Positions 39,835 through 51,588 of a DNA stretch of 64,000 nucleotides are shown one piece after another. The stretch lies in assembly GCA_029265355.1 (NCBI GenBank), contig JAJUJL010000010.1, positions 101,617-165,616 on the forward strand, read 5' to 3'. The position numbers were made by a program, and so were the translations under genes. Source of the stretch: Chloroflexota bacterium (GTDB lineage: Bacteria > Chloroflexota > Anaerolineae > Anaerolineales > UBA4823). Numbering within the stretch: position 1 is the stretch's first letter; each line of letters opens with the position of its first letter. The notes beneath the pieces are model-generated. The model worked only from the letters and a program-made list of their open reading frames with translations. It did no database searches and had not been told where the DNA came from.

Positions 39835-42570
39835 TTACAATTTTGCCTGCACCCAGGGCGCCACGCTGGCGAGGGCTTCCGGCAGCCGGCTGGGATCCTT
39901 GCCGCCGGCTTGCGCCAGGTTGGGGCGGCCTCCCCCACCGCCGCCCAAAAGAGCAGCCGCGTGCTTGACCAACTCGCCAGCATGCAGACCGCGTTTGACC
40001 AGGTCTTCGGTCACGGCTGCCACCAGCATGGGGCGCCCTTCCTGAATGGCAGCCAGAACGACCACGCCGCTGGCGTGCTTCTGGCGAAAGCGATCTGCCA
40101 TCTGGCGCAAGGTATCGGCGTCGGCGTCGTGCAGCTCTGCAGCCAACACAGGCACGCCGGCGACCAGGGGCGGTTGCTCCAGCAAGCGCTCGAATTCCTT
40201 GCCTGCCAGCTCACGGCGCAATGCAGTCGCTTGCTTGCGCATGGCCGCCAGCTCATCTTCCAGGTCGCGCACTTTTGCGGGTACGTCATCGAGGTTCGTG
40301 CCCAATTCGGCGGCGGTCTGTTTGAGCGTGCGGAAGCGGCGCTGGATGAGCTCGTATGCCTTGCGCCCGGTGACCGCCTCGATGCGGCGAACGCCAGCGG
40401 CAGCGCTGCCCTCGCTGGTGATCAGGAAAACGCCGATGTCGCCCGTCTCCTCGACGTGGGTGCCGCCGCACAGCTCATTGGAGAAGATCTCCGGTTCGCC
40501 GATGGTGATATTGCGCACGGTCTCGCCGTATTTTTCACCGAACAGAGCGATGGCGCCATCCGCAATGGCTTGCTGGAGCGGTTTGAAGGTGATGTTGAGC
40601 TGGTAATTGCCCAGGATATCGGCGTTGACCAGGGCTTCTACCTGCTCCACCTGCTCGTCGGTCATTGCTTCTGGATGAGTGAAGTCGAAGCGCAGCCGGT
40701 CAGGCGCCACGCGCGAGCCCGCCTGGCGAGCGTGCTCACCCAATATGGCGCGCAGAGCGTGGTGCAGGAGGTGGGTGGCAGTGTGGTTGCGCATGATGTC
40801 GTGCCGACGTTGAGCATCCACGCGGGCAATGGCCATATCGCCGCGTTGCACGACGCCCGACACAACTTCGCCTACATGCACAATGACTCCAGCCGCGGGC
40901 TTGCGCGTGTCATCGACGCGAATCTGCCAGCGCTCGTCTTCGGCGTGCACGATCGTTCCGGTATCGGAAACCTGGCCTCCCGACTCGACATAGAAGCAGG
41001 TGTCCGGTAGGAGAACTTCGACCATGTCTCCAGCGTGAGCCTGCTCCACTGGCTGCCCTTCGTGCAGGATGGCGAGCAGCGGGCCTTCCACCTCCAGGCG
41101 CGAGTACGGGTCGTATGCCACGCCCTGGGGTCCCAGGAGCCCTTGGGCTTGCAAATCTTCCAGCACGGTGCGATAAATATCCACGTCGTCGCCGCCCAGC
41201 GCGCCAAAAGACTCGCCAGCGCCGGAAGCCAGGCGATGCTGCTCCATGGATTGGCGAAAGCCAGCCTCATCCACTTCCATGTTTTGTTCGCGAGCAACAT
41301 CCCGCGTCAGCTCCAGCGGCAAGCCGAAGGTAGCGTAGAGCTCGAAGGCCTGGTCGCCGGGCAAAATGCTCTCGTTGCGCTGTTTGAGCCGTTCCAGCAA
41401 GTTCTCGAGGCGCGCCATGCCGCCCTCCACGGTGCGTTGGAAACGCTGTTCCTCGCGCGTGAGATTGTCCAGGATGATCTTGCGGCTGCGCGCCAGCTCA
41501 GGGTAAAAGTCGCCGTAATTTTCGATCACCCTTTCGGCGACCTGGGCCAGGAAGGGTTCATGCAGCCCGATCTTAGCGCCAAAGCGAGCGGCGCGACGGA
41601 TGATCATGCGCAGCACATAATTGCGGCCGATGTTGCCGGGAACCACGCCATCTGCGATCAGGAAAGCGGCTGCCCGGGTGTGGTCGGCGATCACCCGGTA
41701 AGGCGTGATGGCTGCCTGGCGTTCAGCGTCGCTGTGACCGGTGAGCTCCTGAACGGCATCCATCATCGGGCTGAGAAGGTCGGTCTTGTAGTTCGAGTCA
41801 ACGTCTTGCAAGACGGAGACAATGCGCTCCAGGCCCATGCCGGTATCAACATGTTTGGCGGGCAGCGGCTCCAACACATCCGCGCTGCGGCGGTTGTACT
41901 GGATGAATACCAGGTTCCACAGCTCCAGGAAGCGCTTGCAGTCCCCATTCACCTGGCAGACGTGCCCGGGGACGTGCTGCATGTCGCAATACTGCTCGCC
42001 ACGGTCGTAGTGAATTTCACTGCAGGGTCCGCAAGGGCCGGTTTCTGCCATTTCCCAGAAATTGTCTTTGCGTCCAAAAAACAGCACATGTTCCGGCAAC
42101 ATGCCCGGCTGGAGGCGCCAGGCATCGGCGGCTTCATCATCTTGCGGCACATTGCCCTGGTCATCGCGAAAACAGGTAGCCCACAGGCGCTGGCGCGGCA
42201 GTTTCCACACTTCGGTGAGCAGTTGCCAGGCCCAGGCGATGGCTTCTTCTTTATAGTAATCGCCAAACGACCAGTTGCCCAGCATCTCAAAAAAGGTGTG
42301 GTGGGTGTCGTCGCGGCCGACATCGTCCAGGTCGTTGTGCTTACCGGCGACGCGCATGCACTTCTGCGAGTTGACCGCGCGGGTGTAGGGCCGCAGGTCG
42401 GTGCCCAGGAAAACGTCCTTGAACTGCACCATGCCTGCGTTGGTAAACAGCAGTGTGGCGTCGCCGCCAGGCACCAACGATGAAGAGGGAACAAAGGTAT
42501 GGCCGTGTTCTACGAAGAAGTCGATAAAATCCTGGCGGATTTTTGCGCCAGTGAGCGATTGATGGTTCAT
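39835..42570 (-). CDS. alaS: Alanyl-tRNA synthetase AlaS
   Basis: From the ATG at 42570 (AGGAG upstream) the product is 911 residues. The class II catalytic domain (RQDFIDFFVEHGHTFVPSSSLVP, TNAGMVQFKDVFLG, THHTFFEMLGNWSFGDY) is followed by the editing domain with zinc ligands in HTATHLLHHAL and CGGTHV. The C-terminal glycine-rich domain GGGGGGRPNLAQAGG closes the protein. All motifs are intact. It charges tRNA-Ala and clears mis-charged Ser/Gly. A frame beginning at 42702 adds 44 unrelated residues crossing a promoter. Downstream genes are surface-glycan genes, a probably fortuitous operon. Confidence 0.98.
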   Translation of the reverse strand: MNHQSLTGAKIRQDFIDFFVEHGHTFVPSSSLVPGGDATLLFTNAGMVQFKDVFLGTDLRPYTRAVNSQKCMRVAGKHNDLDDVGRDDTHHTFFEMLGNWSFGDYYKEEAIAWAWQLLTEVWKLPRQRLWATCFRDDQGNVPQDDEAADAWRLQPGMLPEHVLFFGRKDNFWEMAETGPCGPCSEIHYDRGEQYCDMQHVPGHVCQVNGDCKRFLELWNLVFIQYNRRSADVLEPLPAKHVDTGMGLERIVSVLQDVDSNYKTDLLSPMMDAVQELTGHSDAERQAAITPYRVIADHTRAAAFLIADGVVPGNIGRNYVLRMIIRRAARFGAKIGLHEPFLAQVAERVIENYGDFYPELARSRKIILDNLTREEQRFQRTVEGGMARLENLLERLKQRNESILPGDQAFELYATFGLPLELTRDVAREQNMEVDEAGFRQSMEQHRLASGAGESFGALGGDDVDIYRTVLEDLQAQGLLGPQGVAYDPYSRLEVEGPLLAILHEGQPVEQAHAGDMVEVLLPDTCFYVESGGQVSDTGTIVHAEDERWQIRVDDTRKPAAGVIVHVGEVVSGVVQRGDMAIARVDAQRRHDIMRNHTATHLLHHALRAILGEHARQAGSRVAPDRLRFDFTHPEAMTDEQVEQVEALVNADILGNYQLNITFKPLQQAIADGAIALFGEKYGETVRNITIGEPEIFSNELCGGTHVEETGDIGVFLITSEGSAAAGVRRIEAVTGRKAYELIQRRFRTLKQTAAELGTNLDDVPAKVRDLEDELAAMRKQATALRRELAGKEFERLLEQPPLVAGVPVLAAELHDADADTLRQMADRFRQKHASGVVVLAAIQEGRPMLVAAVTEDLVKRGLHAGELVKHAAALLGGGGGGRPNLAQAGGKDPSRLPEALASVAPWVQAKL

Positions 42571-42600
42571 GCCAACTCCTGATATTTGGGCTGAAACGAA

Positions 42601-42629
42601 ATTATAGTCTATGACGCTTAGCCGGGCAA
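42601..42629 (-). promoter_or_regulatory. alaS promoter
   Basis: On the minus strand TATAAT (42601-42606) is preceded at exactly 17 bp by TTGCCC (42624-42629), a 4/6 match to the -35 consensus. The start of alaS lies about 30 nt downstream with a ribosome-binding site. No T-box features were seen. Confidence 0.65.
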
Positions 42630-42701
42630 TCCCAAATGAGCGGCGCGTCACTCTGTGCCGGGCGACCCGATCATGCCAGTGCGCCTTACAAAATCTAAGC
42701 A

Positions 42702-42807
42702 ACCGTCATTGCGATGGAGCTGGCGAAGCTGTGCTTTGCCCAGCAACTGAAGCGATCTCCCTGCCAACAGGGAGACTGCTTCATTCCGTTCGCAGTGACA
42801 GGACGGT
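42702..42807. repeat. Palindromic CATTGCGA-type repeat between alaS and the next gene
   Basis: Outer arms ACCGTC and GACGGT enclose CATTGCGA, its approximate complement TCGCAGTGAC and an inner GCGATCTCCCT/AGGGAGACTGC hairpin. It shares words with the repeats at 30254, 601-741 and 60757-60898. It sits in the divergent region between alaS and the spermidine-synthase-like gene. Confidence 0.55.
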
Positions 42808-42830
42808 CTCTTAGGAGAGAGCGCAGATGA

Positions 42831-42836
42831 TATAAT
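42831..42836 (+). promoter_or_regulatory. -10 box of a probable leaderless promoter
   Basis: TATAAT ends 10 nt before the ATG at 42847 of the spermidine-synthase-like gene. The ATG at 42835 overlaps the box and is unlikely to be used. Confidence 0.6.
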
Positions 42837-42846
42837 GCCTGCGATC

Positions 42847-44394
42847 ATGCGCTATCTATACTTCACTGTTTTTATGTCGGGCATGACCGTGCTGGCGGTG
42901 GAGCTCTCTGCCTCGCGCCTGTTGGGCAGCGTGTTCGGCACCAGCAACCTGGTGTGGGCCAGCATCATCGGCCTGATATTGATCTACCTGACCGCCGGGT
43001 ATTTCTTGGGCGGTTGGTGGGCGGATCGCTCACCGCGACCTCAGACCATGTACCAGGTGCTGGCCTGGGGCGCTTTCACCGCCGGGATCGTGCCGCTGAT
43101 CTCGCGGCCGGTGCTGCGCCTGGCTGCGGATGCCTTCGACCAGCTTTCGATCGGCATTTTGCTGGGCTCTTTCAGCGCGGTTTTGATCCTTTTCATCGTA
43201 CCGATCACCTTGCTGGGCACCATCTCGCCCTTCGCTATTCGCCTGGCAATCCAGGACCCGGCGCGGGCGGGGAGTATTTCGGGGCGCATTTATGCCGTCT
43301 CCACCCTGGGATCCTTCGTGGGCACCTTCCTGCCGGTGCTGGTGCTGATACCGCTGGTCGGCACAACGCGCACCTTTCTGCTGTTCAGCCTGGGGTTGGT
43401 TTTGGTGGCGCTGGGTGGGCTGTGGTCGGCGGTGGGTTGGCGCGGCGTGCGCAGCCTGGTATGGATGCCGCTGCTGCTGCTCATCGGCCTGTGGTGGGGC
43501 GGCGGCGCTATCAAGCAGACCGCCGGGCAGGTTTATGAAGGCGAATCGGCCTACAACTACATCCAGGTGCTGCAGGATGGCGATTACCGTTACCTGCGCC
43601 TCAACGAGGGCCAGGGCGTGCACTCCATCTGGCACCCTACCATATTGGATTACGATGGCCCCTGGGAGCAGTTCCTGGCGGCGCCTTTTTTTAACCCACC
43701 CAATTTTGCCCCGGAAAATGTGCAGCACATCGCCATCGTCGGATTGGCAGCCGGCACGACCGCCCGCCAGGCAACCGCCGTTTTTGGACCGTTGGATATC
43801 GACGGCTTCGAGATCGATCCGGAGATCATCCGCGTGGGGCAGGAGTTCTTCGGCATGGACCTGCCCAACCTGAACGCCATTGCCCAGGATGGGCGCATCG
43901 GCCTGGAACAGAGCCAGAAACGCTATCACCTGATTGCTGTGGATGCCTACCGCCCGCCCTACATCCCCTGGCACTTGACCACTCGAGAGTTTTTCGAGCT
44001 GACCCGCCAGCGCCTGAGAGACGACGGCGTGTTGGCGATCAATGTGGGACGCTCGCCCGACGACCGGCGGCTGATCGATGGGCTGGTGGGCACTATTCAC
44101 AGCGTGTATCCTTCGGTATACGTCATGGACATCCCCTACACCTTTAACTCGATTGTCTATGCCACAGCCCAGCCCACGAGGATCGAAAACCTGTACAACA
44201 ACCTGGTGTACCTCTACACACGCCCCGACATCCACCCACTGCTGGTGCAGTCGGTGGAGAATGTCGTTGCCTTCCAGCAGCCAGTTCCGGAAAGCACGGT
44301 GGTCTACACCGATGATTTAGCGCCGGTGGAGTGGGTGACCAACGATATGGTTTTGAGCTACCTGCTTTTTGGTGAAATCGAGGAGCTGAAATGA
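42847..44394 (+). CDS. Membrane-fused spermidine-synthase-like protein
   Basis: The 515-residue protein has six or more membrane helices (about residues 1-225), beginning MRYLYFTVFMSGMTVLAVELSASRLLG, the signature of membrane-bound spermidine synthases. A cytoplasmic methyltransferase-like domain follows. Motif I reads IAIVGLAAGTTARQ, the acidic loop is GFEIDPEIIRVGQ, and IAVDAYRPPYIP corresponds to the polyamine-site region. Many such proteins have no proven polyamine activity. The start at 42847 is supported by the leaderless-type promoter. It overlaps the TIGR01906 gene by 4 nt (ATGA). Confidence 0.85.
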   Translation: MRYLYFTVFMSGMTVLAVELSASRLLGSVFGTSNLVWASIIGLILIYLTAGYFLGGWWADRSPRPQTMYQVLAWGAFTAGIVPLISRPVLRLAADAFDQLSIGILLGSFSAVLILFIVPITLLGTISPFAIRLAIQDPARAGSISGRIYAVSTLGSFVGTFLPVLVLIPLVGTTRTFLLFSLGLVLVALGGLWSAVGWRGVRSLVWMPLLLLIGLWWGGGAIKQTAGQVYEGESAYNYIQVLQDGDYRYLRLNEGQGVHSIWHPTILDYDGPWEQFLAAPFFNPPNFAPENVQHIAIVGLAAGTTARQATAVFGPLDIDGFEIDPEIIRVGQEFFGMDLPNLNAIAQDGRIGLEQSQKRYHLIAVDAYRPPYIPWHLTTREFFELTRQRLRDDGVLAINVGRSPDDRRLIDGLVGTIHSVYPSVYVMDIPYTFNSIVYATAQPTRIENLYNNLVYLYTRPDIHPLLVQSVENVVAFQQPVPESTVVYTDDLAPVEWVTNDMVLSYLLFGEIEELK

Positions 44395-45119
44395 GCGTCG
44401 AACAATCCGCTGCGATTCCCGCTGCCTGGCTGGCGTTTTTCAAGTTGCTCACCACCTTGCTGACGCCGGTGGTGCTGGTGCTGGGCGTGGTGCGCCTGCT
44501 GATCTCGCCCGCCTACCTGGTATTCGAATACAACACACCCGAGTTCCCGGAAGACATGTATGGTTTTACCAAGGAGGATCGTCTTTATTGGGCGCGCTTC
44601 GCCGTCGATTACCTGGTCAACGATGCCGGGATCGAGTACCTGGGCGACCTGCGCTTCCCGCCTGGGCAACAAGCGCCGCCCGAATCGTGCCGCTTCATGG
44701 ACGACTGCACCCGTTTGTACAATGATCGTGAGCTGAAGCACATGCTGGATGTGAAACTGGTGGTGCAGGCTGCCATGCGGGTATGGGTGGCTGCTTTAAT
44801 CTTGCTGGGATTATTGGCGGCGGGCGCCTGGCGTTGGAAGTGGTGGGATAGCTTTCGCCTGGCGTTGAGCCGCGGCGGTTGGCTGACCGTGATTCTCCTG
44901 GGGAGCATCACCCTGTTCGTGCTGCTGGCCTTCGGCGTGATCTTTGTCGCCTTCCACAACGTATTCTTCGAATCCGGCACCTGGGTCTTCTTCTACAGCG
45001 ACACGCTGATCCGCCTTTTCCCCGAGCGCTTCTGGCGGGATACCTTCATTGCGGTGGGAGTGCTGGCGGGCGGGGCAGGCGCTTTGCTGGCTGTGTTAAT
45101 GAAACCGAGGAAAAGATAG
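44391..45119 (+). CDS. TIGR01906/DUF1461 integral membrane protein
   Basis: The 242-residue protein has four membrane segments, one near residues 15-45 and three after residue 120. A conserved extracellular stretch lies between them: EFPEDMYGFTKEDRLYWARFAVDYLVNDAGIEYL and RELKHMLDVKLVVQ. This stretch identifies the TIGR01906 (DUF1461) family, whose function is unknown. It is translationally coupled to the spermidine-synthase-like gene and followed 12 nt later by an aldo/keto reductase gene. Confidence 0.85.
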   Translation: MSVEQSAAIPAAWLAFFKLLTTLLTPVVLVLGVVRLLISPAYLVFEYNTPEFPEDMYGFTKEDRLYWARFAVDYLVNDAGIEYLGDLRFPPGQQAPPESCRFMDDCTRLYNDRELKHMLDVKLVVQAAMRVWVAALILLGLLAAGAWRWKWWDSFRLALSRGGWLTVILLGSITLFVLLAFGVIFVAFHNVFFESGTWVFFYSDTLIRLFPERFWRDTFIAVGVLAGGAGALLAVLMKPRKR

Positions 45120-45131
45120 GAGAGTGGTGGC

Positions 45132-46157
45132 ATGTACCTGGCTGCTGAAGATCGTTACGCGCGCATGATTTACCGCCGTACAGGCCGCAGCGGGCTGAAG
45201 CTGCCGGTGATCTCGCTGGGACTGTGGCACAATTTCGGGGGTGTGTCCTCATTCGAGAACGCCCGACAGATGCTGCGCACCGCCTTTGACCTGGGCATCA
45301 CCCATTTCGACCTGGCAAACAATTACGGTCCCCCGCCCGGCTCAGCAGAAGAGAACTTTGGCCGCCTGCTGCGCCAGGATTTTCTGCCCTACCGCGATGA
45401 GCTGGTGATTTCCACCAAGGCAGGCTACGATATGTGGCCTGGTCCGTATGGCGAATGGGGCTCGCGTAAATATCTGCTCGCCAGCCTGGACCAATCTTTG
45501 AAGCGCATGGGTTTGGAGTACGTGGATATTTTCTACTCCCACCGCTTCGACCCCGATACTCCGCTGGAAGAGACCATGGGGGCGCTGGACAGCGCCGTGC
45601 GCCAGGGAAAAGCGCTGTATGTTGGCATTTCATCGTACGGTCCGCAGAAGACCCGCCAGGCTTTGGAGATTTTACGATCCCTGGGCACCCCTTGCCTGAT
45701 CCACCAGCCGTCATATTCTTTGTTCAATCGCTGGATCGAGCTGGAGCTCTTGGACGTGCTCGACGAGCATGGGGTGGGCGTGATTGCCTTTTCCCCGTTG
45801 GCGCAAGGGCTGTTGACAGACAAGTATTTGCACGGCATACCGGCAAACTCGCGCGCCGCAGAGCAGCGCTTCTTCAATCAATCCTGGTTGACCCCCCAGA
45901 TCCTGGCTAAGGTGAGCGCATTGAACGACCTTGCCCGGCAGCGCGGTCAAAGCCTGGCGCAGATGGCGCTTGCCTGGGTCTTGCGAGACCGGCGGGTCAC
46001 CAGCGCGTTGATCGGCGCCAGCACGCCGCAGCAGGTGGCGGAGAATGTGGCGGCGATTCAAAACCTGGCTTTCAGCGAGGAAGAGTTGTCGCTGATCGAT
46101 GCCCATGCTACCGACAGCGGCATCAATATCTGGGCCACTTCCAGCGAATACGGGTAA
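45132..46157 (+). CDS. Aldo/keto reductase, YghZ (glyceraldehyde-3-phosphate reductase) type
   Basis: The 341-residue protein shows a TIM-barrel AKR with the tetrad Asp/Tyr in FDLANNYGPPPGSAEENFG, Lys in ISTKAGYDMWPGPYG and His in FYSHRFDPDTP. The GPPPGSAEENFGRLL and WPGPYGEWGSRKYL segments are typical of the YghZ subgroup, which reduces L-glyceraldehyde 3-phosphate and other carbonyls with NADPH. AGGAG lies about 10 nt before the ATG. It ends a three-gene operon, followed by two hairpins. Confidence 0.92.
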   Translation: MYLAAEDRYARMIYRRTGRSGLKLPVISLGLWHNFGGVSSFENARQMLRTAFDLGITHFDLANNYGPPPGSAEENFGRLLRQDFLPYRDELVISTKAGYDMWPGPYGEWGSRKYLLASLDQSLKRMGLEYVDIFYSHRFDPDTPLEETMGALDSAVRQGKALYVGISSYGPQKTRQALEILRSLGTPCLIHQPSYSLFNRWIELELLDVLDEHGVGVIAFSPLAQGLLTDKYLHGIPANSRAAEQRFFNQSWLTPQILAKVSALNDLARQRGQSLAQMALAWVLRDRRVTSALIGASTPQQVAENVAAIQNLAFSEEELSLIDAHATDSGINIWATSSEYG

Positions 46158-46230
46158 AAATTGTCGTCCTGAGTAACTTCAAAGCCCACCAAGGGATGAA
46201 ACCATCTCGTTTGGGCCGCCGTTCTCGTAG

Positions 46231-46295
46231 GGGCAAAGCATTCGGCTGAAACGACCGGCTCCTGACGCGCCGCCCGTCAGCCGAATGCTTTGCCC
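46231..46295. repeat. 19-bp perfect inverted repeat downstream of the aldo/keto reductase
   Basis: GGGCAAAGCATTCGGCTGA and its exact complement are separated by 27 nt. It lies between convergent genes. It may be a dispersed palindrome rather than a dedicated terminator because there is no U-tract. Confidence 0.6.
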
Positions 46296-46321
46296 TCAGT
46301 GCGAGTCTGGTGTGGCCGGGA

Positions 46322-46365
46322 GTAGGAGGGGAGTGAAGGATCTAGAACCTCCGCTCCCCTCCTAC
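46322..46365. terminator. Second hairpin between convergent aldo/keto reductase and apgM
   Basis: GTAGGAGGGGAG pairs with CTCCCCTCCTAC, extended by six further mostly paired bases around a 7-nt loop. It follows the first inverted repeat by 27 nt. Confidence 0.5.
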
Positions 46366-46385
46366 AGAATGGCACAAAGAACCTG

Positions 46386-47594
46386 TTAAGCCCCGTATTT
46401 ATTCAATCGCAAGGCGTGCGCCAGGGCCAGCGGCATGGCTTCCAGGGCGTTGAAGGTGCCCAGGCCGCCCCGCGCGCAGGCGCGTTCGCCGAAGGCGGTC
46501 TCTGCATCCGGGCGGGCGGTTTCTGGCGCCCACAGCAGGAAGGGCACCGGGTGCCAGGAATGGGTGCGCAGTTTCGCCGGGGTGGAATGGTCGCCGGTGA
46601 TGATCAGCACATCCGGTTTGTGGCTCAACAGCGTGGGGAGCGCCTGGTCCACCATCTCGATCATGTGCGCCTTGCCGTCGAAATCGCCATCCTCGCCCTT
46701 GCTGTCGGTTTTCTTGATGTGGATGAAGAAGAAGTCGTAATCGTTCCAAACGCGCCCCAGGGCAGCGAACTCATCTTCCGGCGTGTCTCCGGGGAAGTCG
46801 ATCACGTCCATGCCGACCAGTTGAGCCACGCCGCGGTACATCGGGTAGACCGCCACGCAGGCAGCGCGCAGGTCATAGGCTTCCTTGTATGAAGGTAAGC
46901 CGGGGTGGGTGGCGAAGCCGCGCAGCGTCAGTCCGTTGGCCTTTGGTTCGCTGGCGATCACTTTGCGGGCCTCATCGACCCAATGCTGGTAAAGAGCAGC
47001 CGCGCGCTCGGCCTGCGGGGCAGTGGCCTGCACCGGCAGGGGGGCGACGCCGGTCGCTTGTGGGTCGGTGTCAGCGATCTCTGGGCTCAAGCCCTCGCCG
47101 CGCATCACCACCGCAAAACGATACTCTTTGACGTGCCGAACTTCCACCTCCACGCCGGGCACCTTGACCGCCTTCATCTTTTCGACAATCGGCAGGGCTT
47201 CTTCGCTGGGAATGCGCCCGGCGCGGCGGTCGCTGATCTTGCCGCTGGCATCCAGCGTGCAGAAATTGCCGCGCGCTGCCACGTCGCCTTTGCGCACATG
47301 CATGCCCACGCCGACCGCTTCCAATGTGCCGCGGCCGATGACATATTCCAGCGGATCATAGCCAAACAGGGCCAGGTGCGCTGGCCCAGAGCCAGGTGTG
47401 ATCCCATAGCGTATCGGTATGGTCTGACCCAGGGTGCCTTCTTTTGCCAGGCGATCCATGTTGGGAGTGTGGGCGGCTTCCAGCTCGGTTGGGCCGCCAG
47501 GAGTGATCGGCATTCCGCCGAACCCATCCATGACCAGCATGACGATTTTTGTGTTTGCAGCATTCAGCAGAGGTTTGATATACGGGTATGGCAT
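46386..47594 (-). CDS. apgM: 2,3-bisphosphoglycerate-independent phosphoglycerate mutase, archaeal type
   Basis: From the ATG at 47594 the product is 402 residues. Motifs are VMLVMDGFGGMPI (metal Asp23), TELEAAHTPNMDRLAKEG, Ser69 in ITPGSGPAHLALFGYDP, DFFFIHIKKTDSKGEDGDF and ITGDHSTPAKLRTHSWHPVPFLLW. These are typical of the ApgM family, which interconverts 3- and 2-phosphoglycerate in glycolysis/gluconeogenesis. A frame from 47660 adds 22 unrelated residues. AGGA lies about 12 nt before the ATG. The unusual phylogenetic type is consistent with Chloroflexota. Confidence 0.95.
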   Translation of the reverse strand: MPYPYIKPLLNAANTKIVMLVMDGFGGMPITPGGPTELEAAHTPNMDRLAKEGTLGQTIPIRYGITPGSGPAHLALFGYDPLEYVIGRGTLEAVGVGMHVRKGDVAARGNFCTLDASGKISDRRAGRIPSEEALPIVEKMKAVKVPGVEVEVRHVKEYRFAVVMRGEGLSPEIADTDPQATGVAPLPVQATAPQAERAAALYQHWVDEARKVIASEPKANGLTLRGFATHPGLPSYKEAYDLRAACVAVYPMYRGVAQLVGMDVIDFPGDTPEDEFAALGRVWNDYDFFFIHIKKTDSKGEDGDFDGKAHMIEMVDQALPTLLSHKPDVLIITGDHSTPAKLRTHSWHPVPFLLWAPETARPDAETAFGERACARGGLGTFNALEAMPLALAHALRLNKYGA

Positions 47595-47677
47595 AACTGA
47601 TTTTCCTTTCGTTGTTCGCTCCGCGGTTGGCGAAAGTTTTCCACCGGCGCAGCAATGCAACTATTATCATACAAAAG

Positions 47678-47714
47678 CCGTCTCCCCGCCAGATTTTCGC
47701 CGGGGGGGAGACGG
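47678..47714 (-). terminator. Rho-independent terminator of the ABC ATPase gene
   Basis: CCGTCTCCCC pairs with GGGGAGACGG. Reading on the minus strand it is followed by CTTTTGTATG. It lies 33 nt beyond the ABC ATPase stop and upstream of apgM. Confidence 0.8.
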
Positions 47715-47746
47715 GGAATTACAGCAAGAGACAAATGAGATCGCGC

Positions 47747-48847
47747 TCAGCGGATGGCGAGCTCGGTCTCTTTATCGAAGATGTGCATGTTATCCATGTT
47801 GAAGACCATCTGCACTTCGTCGTTGATGCGGTAGCGAGAGCGCGGGTCGACGCGTGCCACAAAGCTGTGATCGCCGGTCTTGAGGTAAACGAAGATCTCG
47901 TTGCCCATCAGCTCGGTCACATCCACTTTGGAATTCACCGGCTGCGCGACGATACCGGGGGGTGCGAACTCAGGGTTGTGAATGTCCTCAGGGCGCACGC
48001 CAAAAATGACCTGCTTACCGGCGTAGGGCATGTAGACGCTGGTGCGGTTCTCGGGGATCAGCACCGAGAAGCTGCCGCCGTCCACGTAGAGCTTGCCATC
48101 GTCTTTGCGCAGCGTGGCGGAGAAGAAGTTCATGGCCGGCGAGCCGATGAAGCCGGCTACGAAGAGGTTGTCGGGGCGGTCGTACAGCGTCTGGGGAGTG
48201 TCAATTTGCTGCAGGATGCCTTTGTTGATCACCGCAATGCGGGTGGCCATCGTCATCGCTTCCACCTGGTCATGGGTCACGTAGATGAAGGTGGTCTGCA
48301 GTTGCTGGTGCAGCTTGCTGATGTTGGCGCGGGTTTCGACGCGCAGCTTGGCATCCAGGTTGGAGAGGGGTTCATCGAAGAGAAAAACCTTCGGCTCGCG
48401 CACGATGGCGCGCCCAACCGCGACGCGCTGGCGCTGACCACCGGAAAGCTGGCGGGGTTTGCGGTCCAGCAGGTGTTCGATGCCCAGGATTTGGGCAGCC
48501 TTCTCCACCCGGCGCTTGATTTCATCGCGCGGGGTCTTGCGCAGGCGCAGGCCAAAAGCCATGTTGTCGAAGACGCTCATGTGAGGGTAGAGCGCGTAGG
48601 ATTGGAACACCATGGCGATGTCCCGGTCCTTGGGAGCGACATCATTGACCACCTGGTCGCCGATCAGGATGCGACCCTCGCTGATGTCCTCCAGGCCTGC
48701 CAGGCAGCGCAGCGCAGTGGTCTTGCCGCAACCGGAAGGCCCAACCAAGACGAGAAATTCCTTGTCTGCAATTTGGATGTTCAGGTCATTGACCGCGATA
48801 ACATCCCCAAAACGTTTGTAAACATGATCGAACGTAACACTAGCCAT
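47747..48847 (-). CDS. Sugar ABC transporter ATP-binding protein (UgpC/MsmX/MalK-like)
   Basis: The 366-residue protein has Walker [11 protein letters not shown]-loop [24 protein letters not shown], signature [19 protein letters not shown], Walker [16 protein letters not shown] and H-loop [12 protein letters not shown]-terminal OB/TOBE domain of the MalK type closes it. Such subunits often energise several sugar importers. No permease or binding-protein gene is adjacent, so it is a stand-alone, shared ATPase. Own terminator downstream; divergent from mutS. Confidence 0.94.
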   Translation of the reverse strand: MASVTFDHVYKRFGDVIAVNDLNIQIADKEFLVLVGPSGCGKTTALRCLAGLEDISEGRILIGDQVVNDVAPKDRDIAMVFQSYALYPHMSVFDNMAFGLRLRKTPRDEIKRRVEKAAQILGIEHLLDRKPRQLSGGQRQRVAVGRAIVREPKVFLFDEPLSNLDAKLRVETRANISKLHQQLQTTFIYVTHDQVEAMTMATRIAVINKGILQQIDTPQTLYDRPDNLFVAGFIGSPAMNFFSATLRKDDGKLYVDGGSFSVLIPENRTSVYMPYAGKQVIFGVRPEDIHNPEFAPPGIVAQPVNSKVDVTELMGNEIFVYLKTGDHSFVARVDPRSRYRINDEVQMVFNMDNMHIFDKETELAIR

Positions 48848-48967
48848 CAGGTTTTTCTCCTTCCTAAAAGAATATAGTGACTGTATTATATTTCAGCTCG
48901 AGGGAATGCGCAATCTTTTTGGTACGATTTTGGAGAAATTGGCCTGCCAGTTTTTGCGCTTTCGTCA

Positions 48968-48973
48968 TAGAAT
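48968..48973 (+). promoter_or_regulatory. -10-like box of a probable leaderless mutS promoter
   Basis: TAGAAT ends 6 nt before the mutS ATG at 48980. No Shine-Dalgarno sequence is present. Confidence 0.5.
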
Positions 48974-48979
48974 ACGGGT

Positions 48980-51583
<2,604 letters not shown>

Positions 51584-51588
51584 TCCTA

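Noticed and set aside
41035..42483. 482-codon plus-strand frame, and another of 419 codons at 39751-41010
   Set aside because: Both are antisense shadows of alaS produced by codon bias.
42571..42846. Possible T-box riboswitch upstream of alaS
   Set aside because: The leader is only about 30 nt and lacks specifier or antiterminator features; the inverted repeats there belong to a dispersed element.
43030..44235. 401-codon minus-strand frame
   Set aside because: Antisense to the spermidine-synthase-like gene; His/Gln/Arg-rich translation without motifs.
47612..48877. 421-codon plus-strand frame
   Set aside because: Antisense to the ABC ATPase, which has all ABC motifs.
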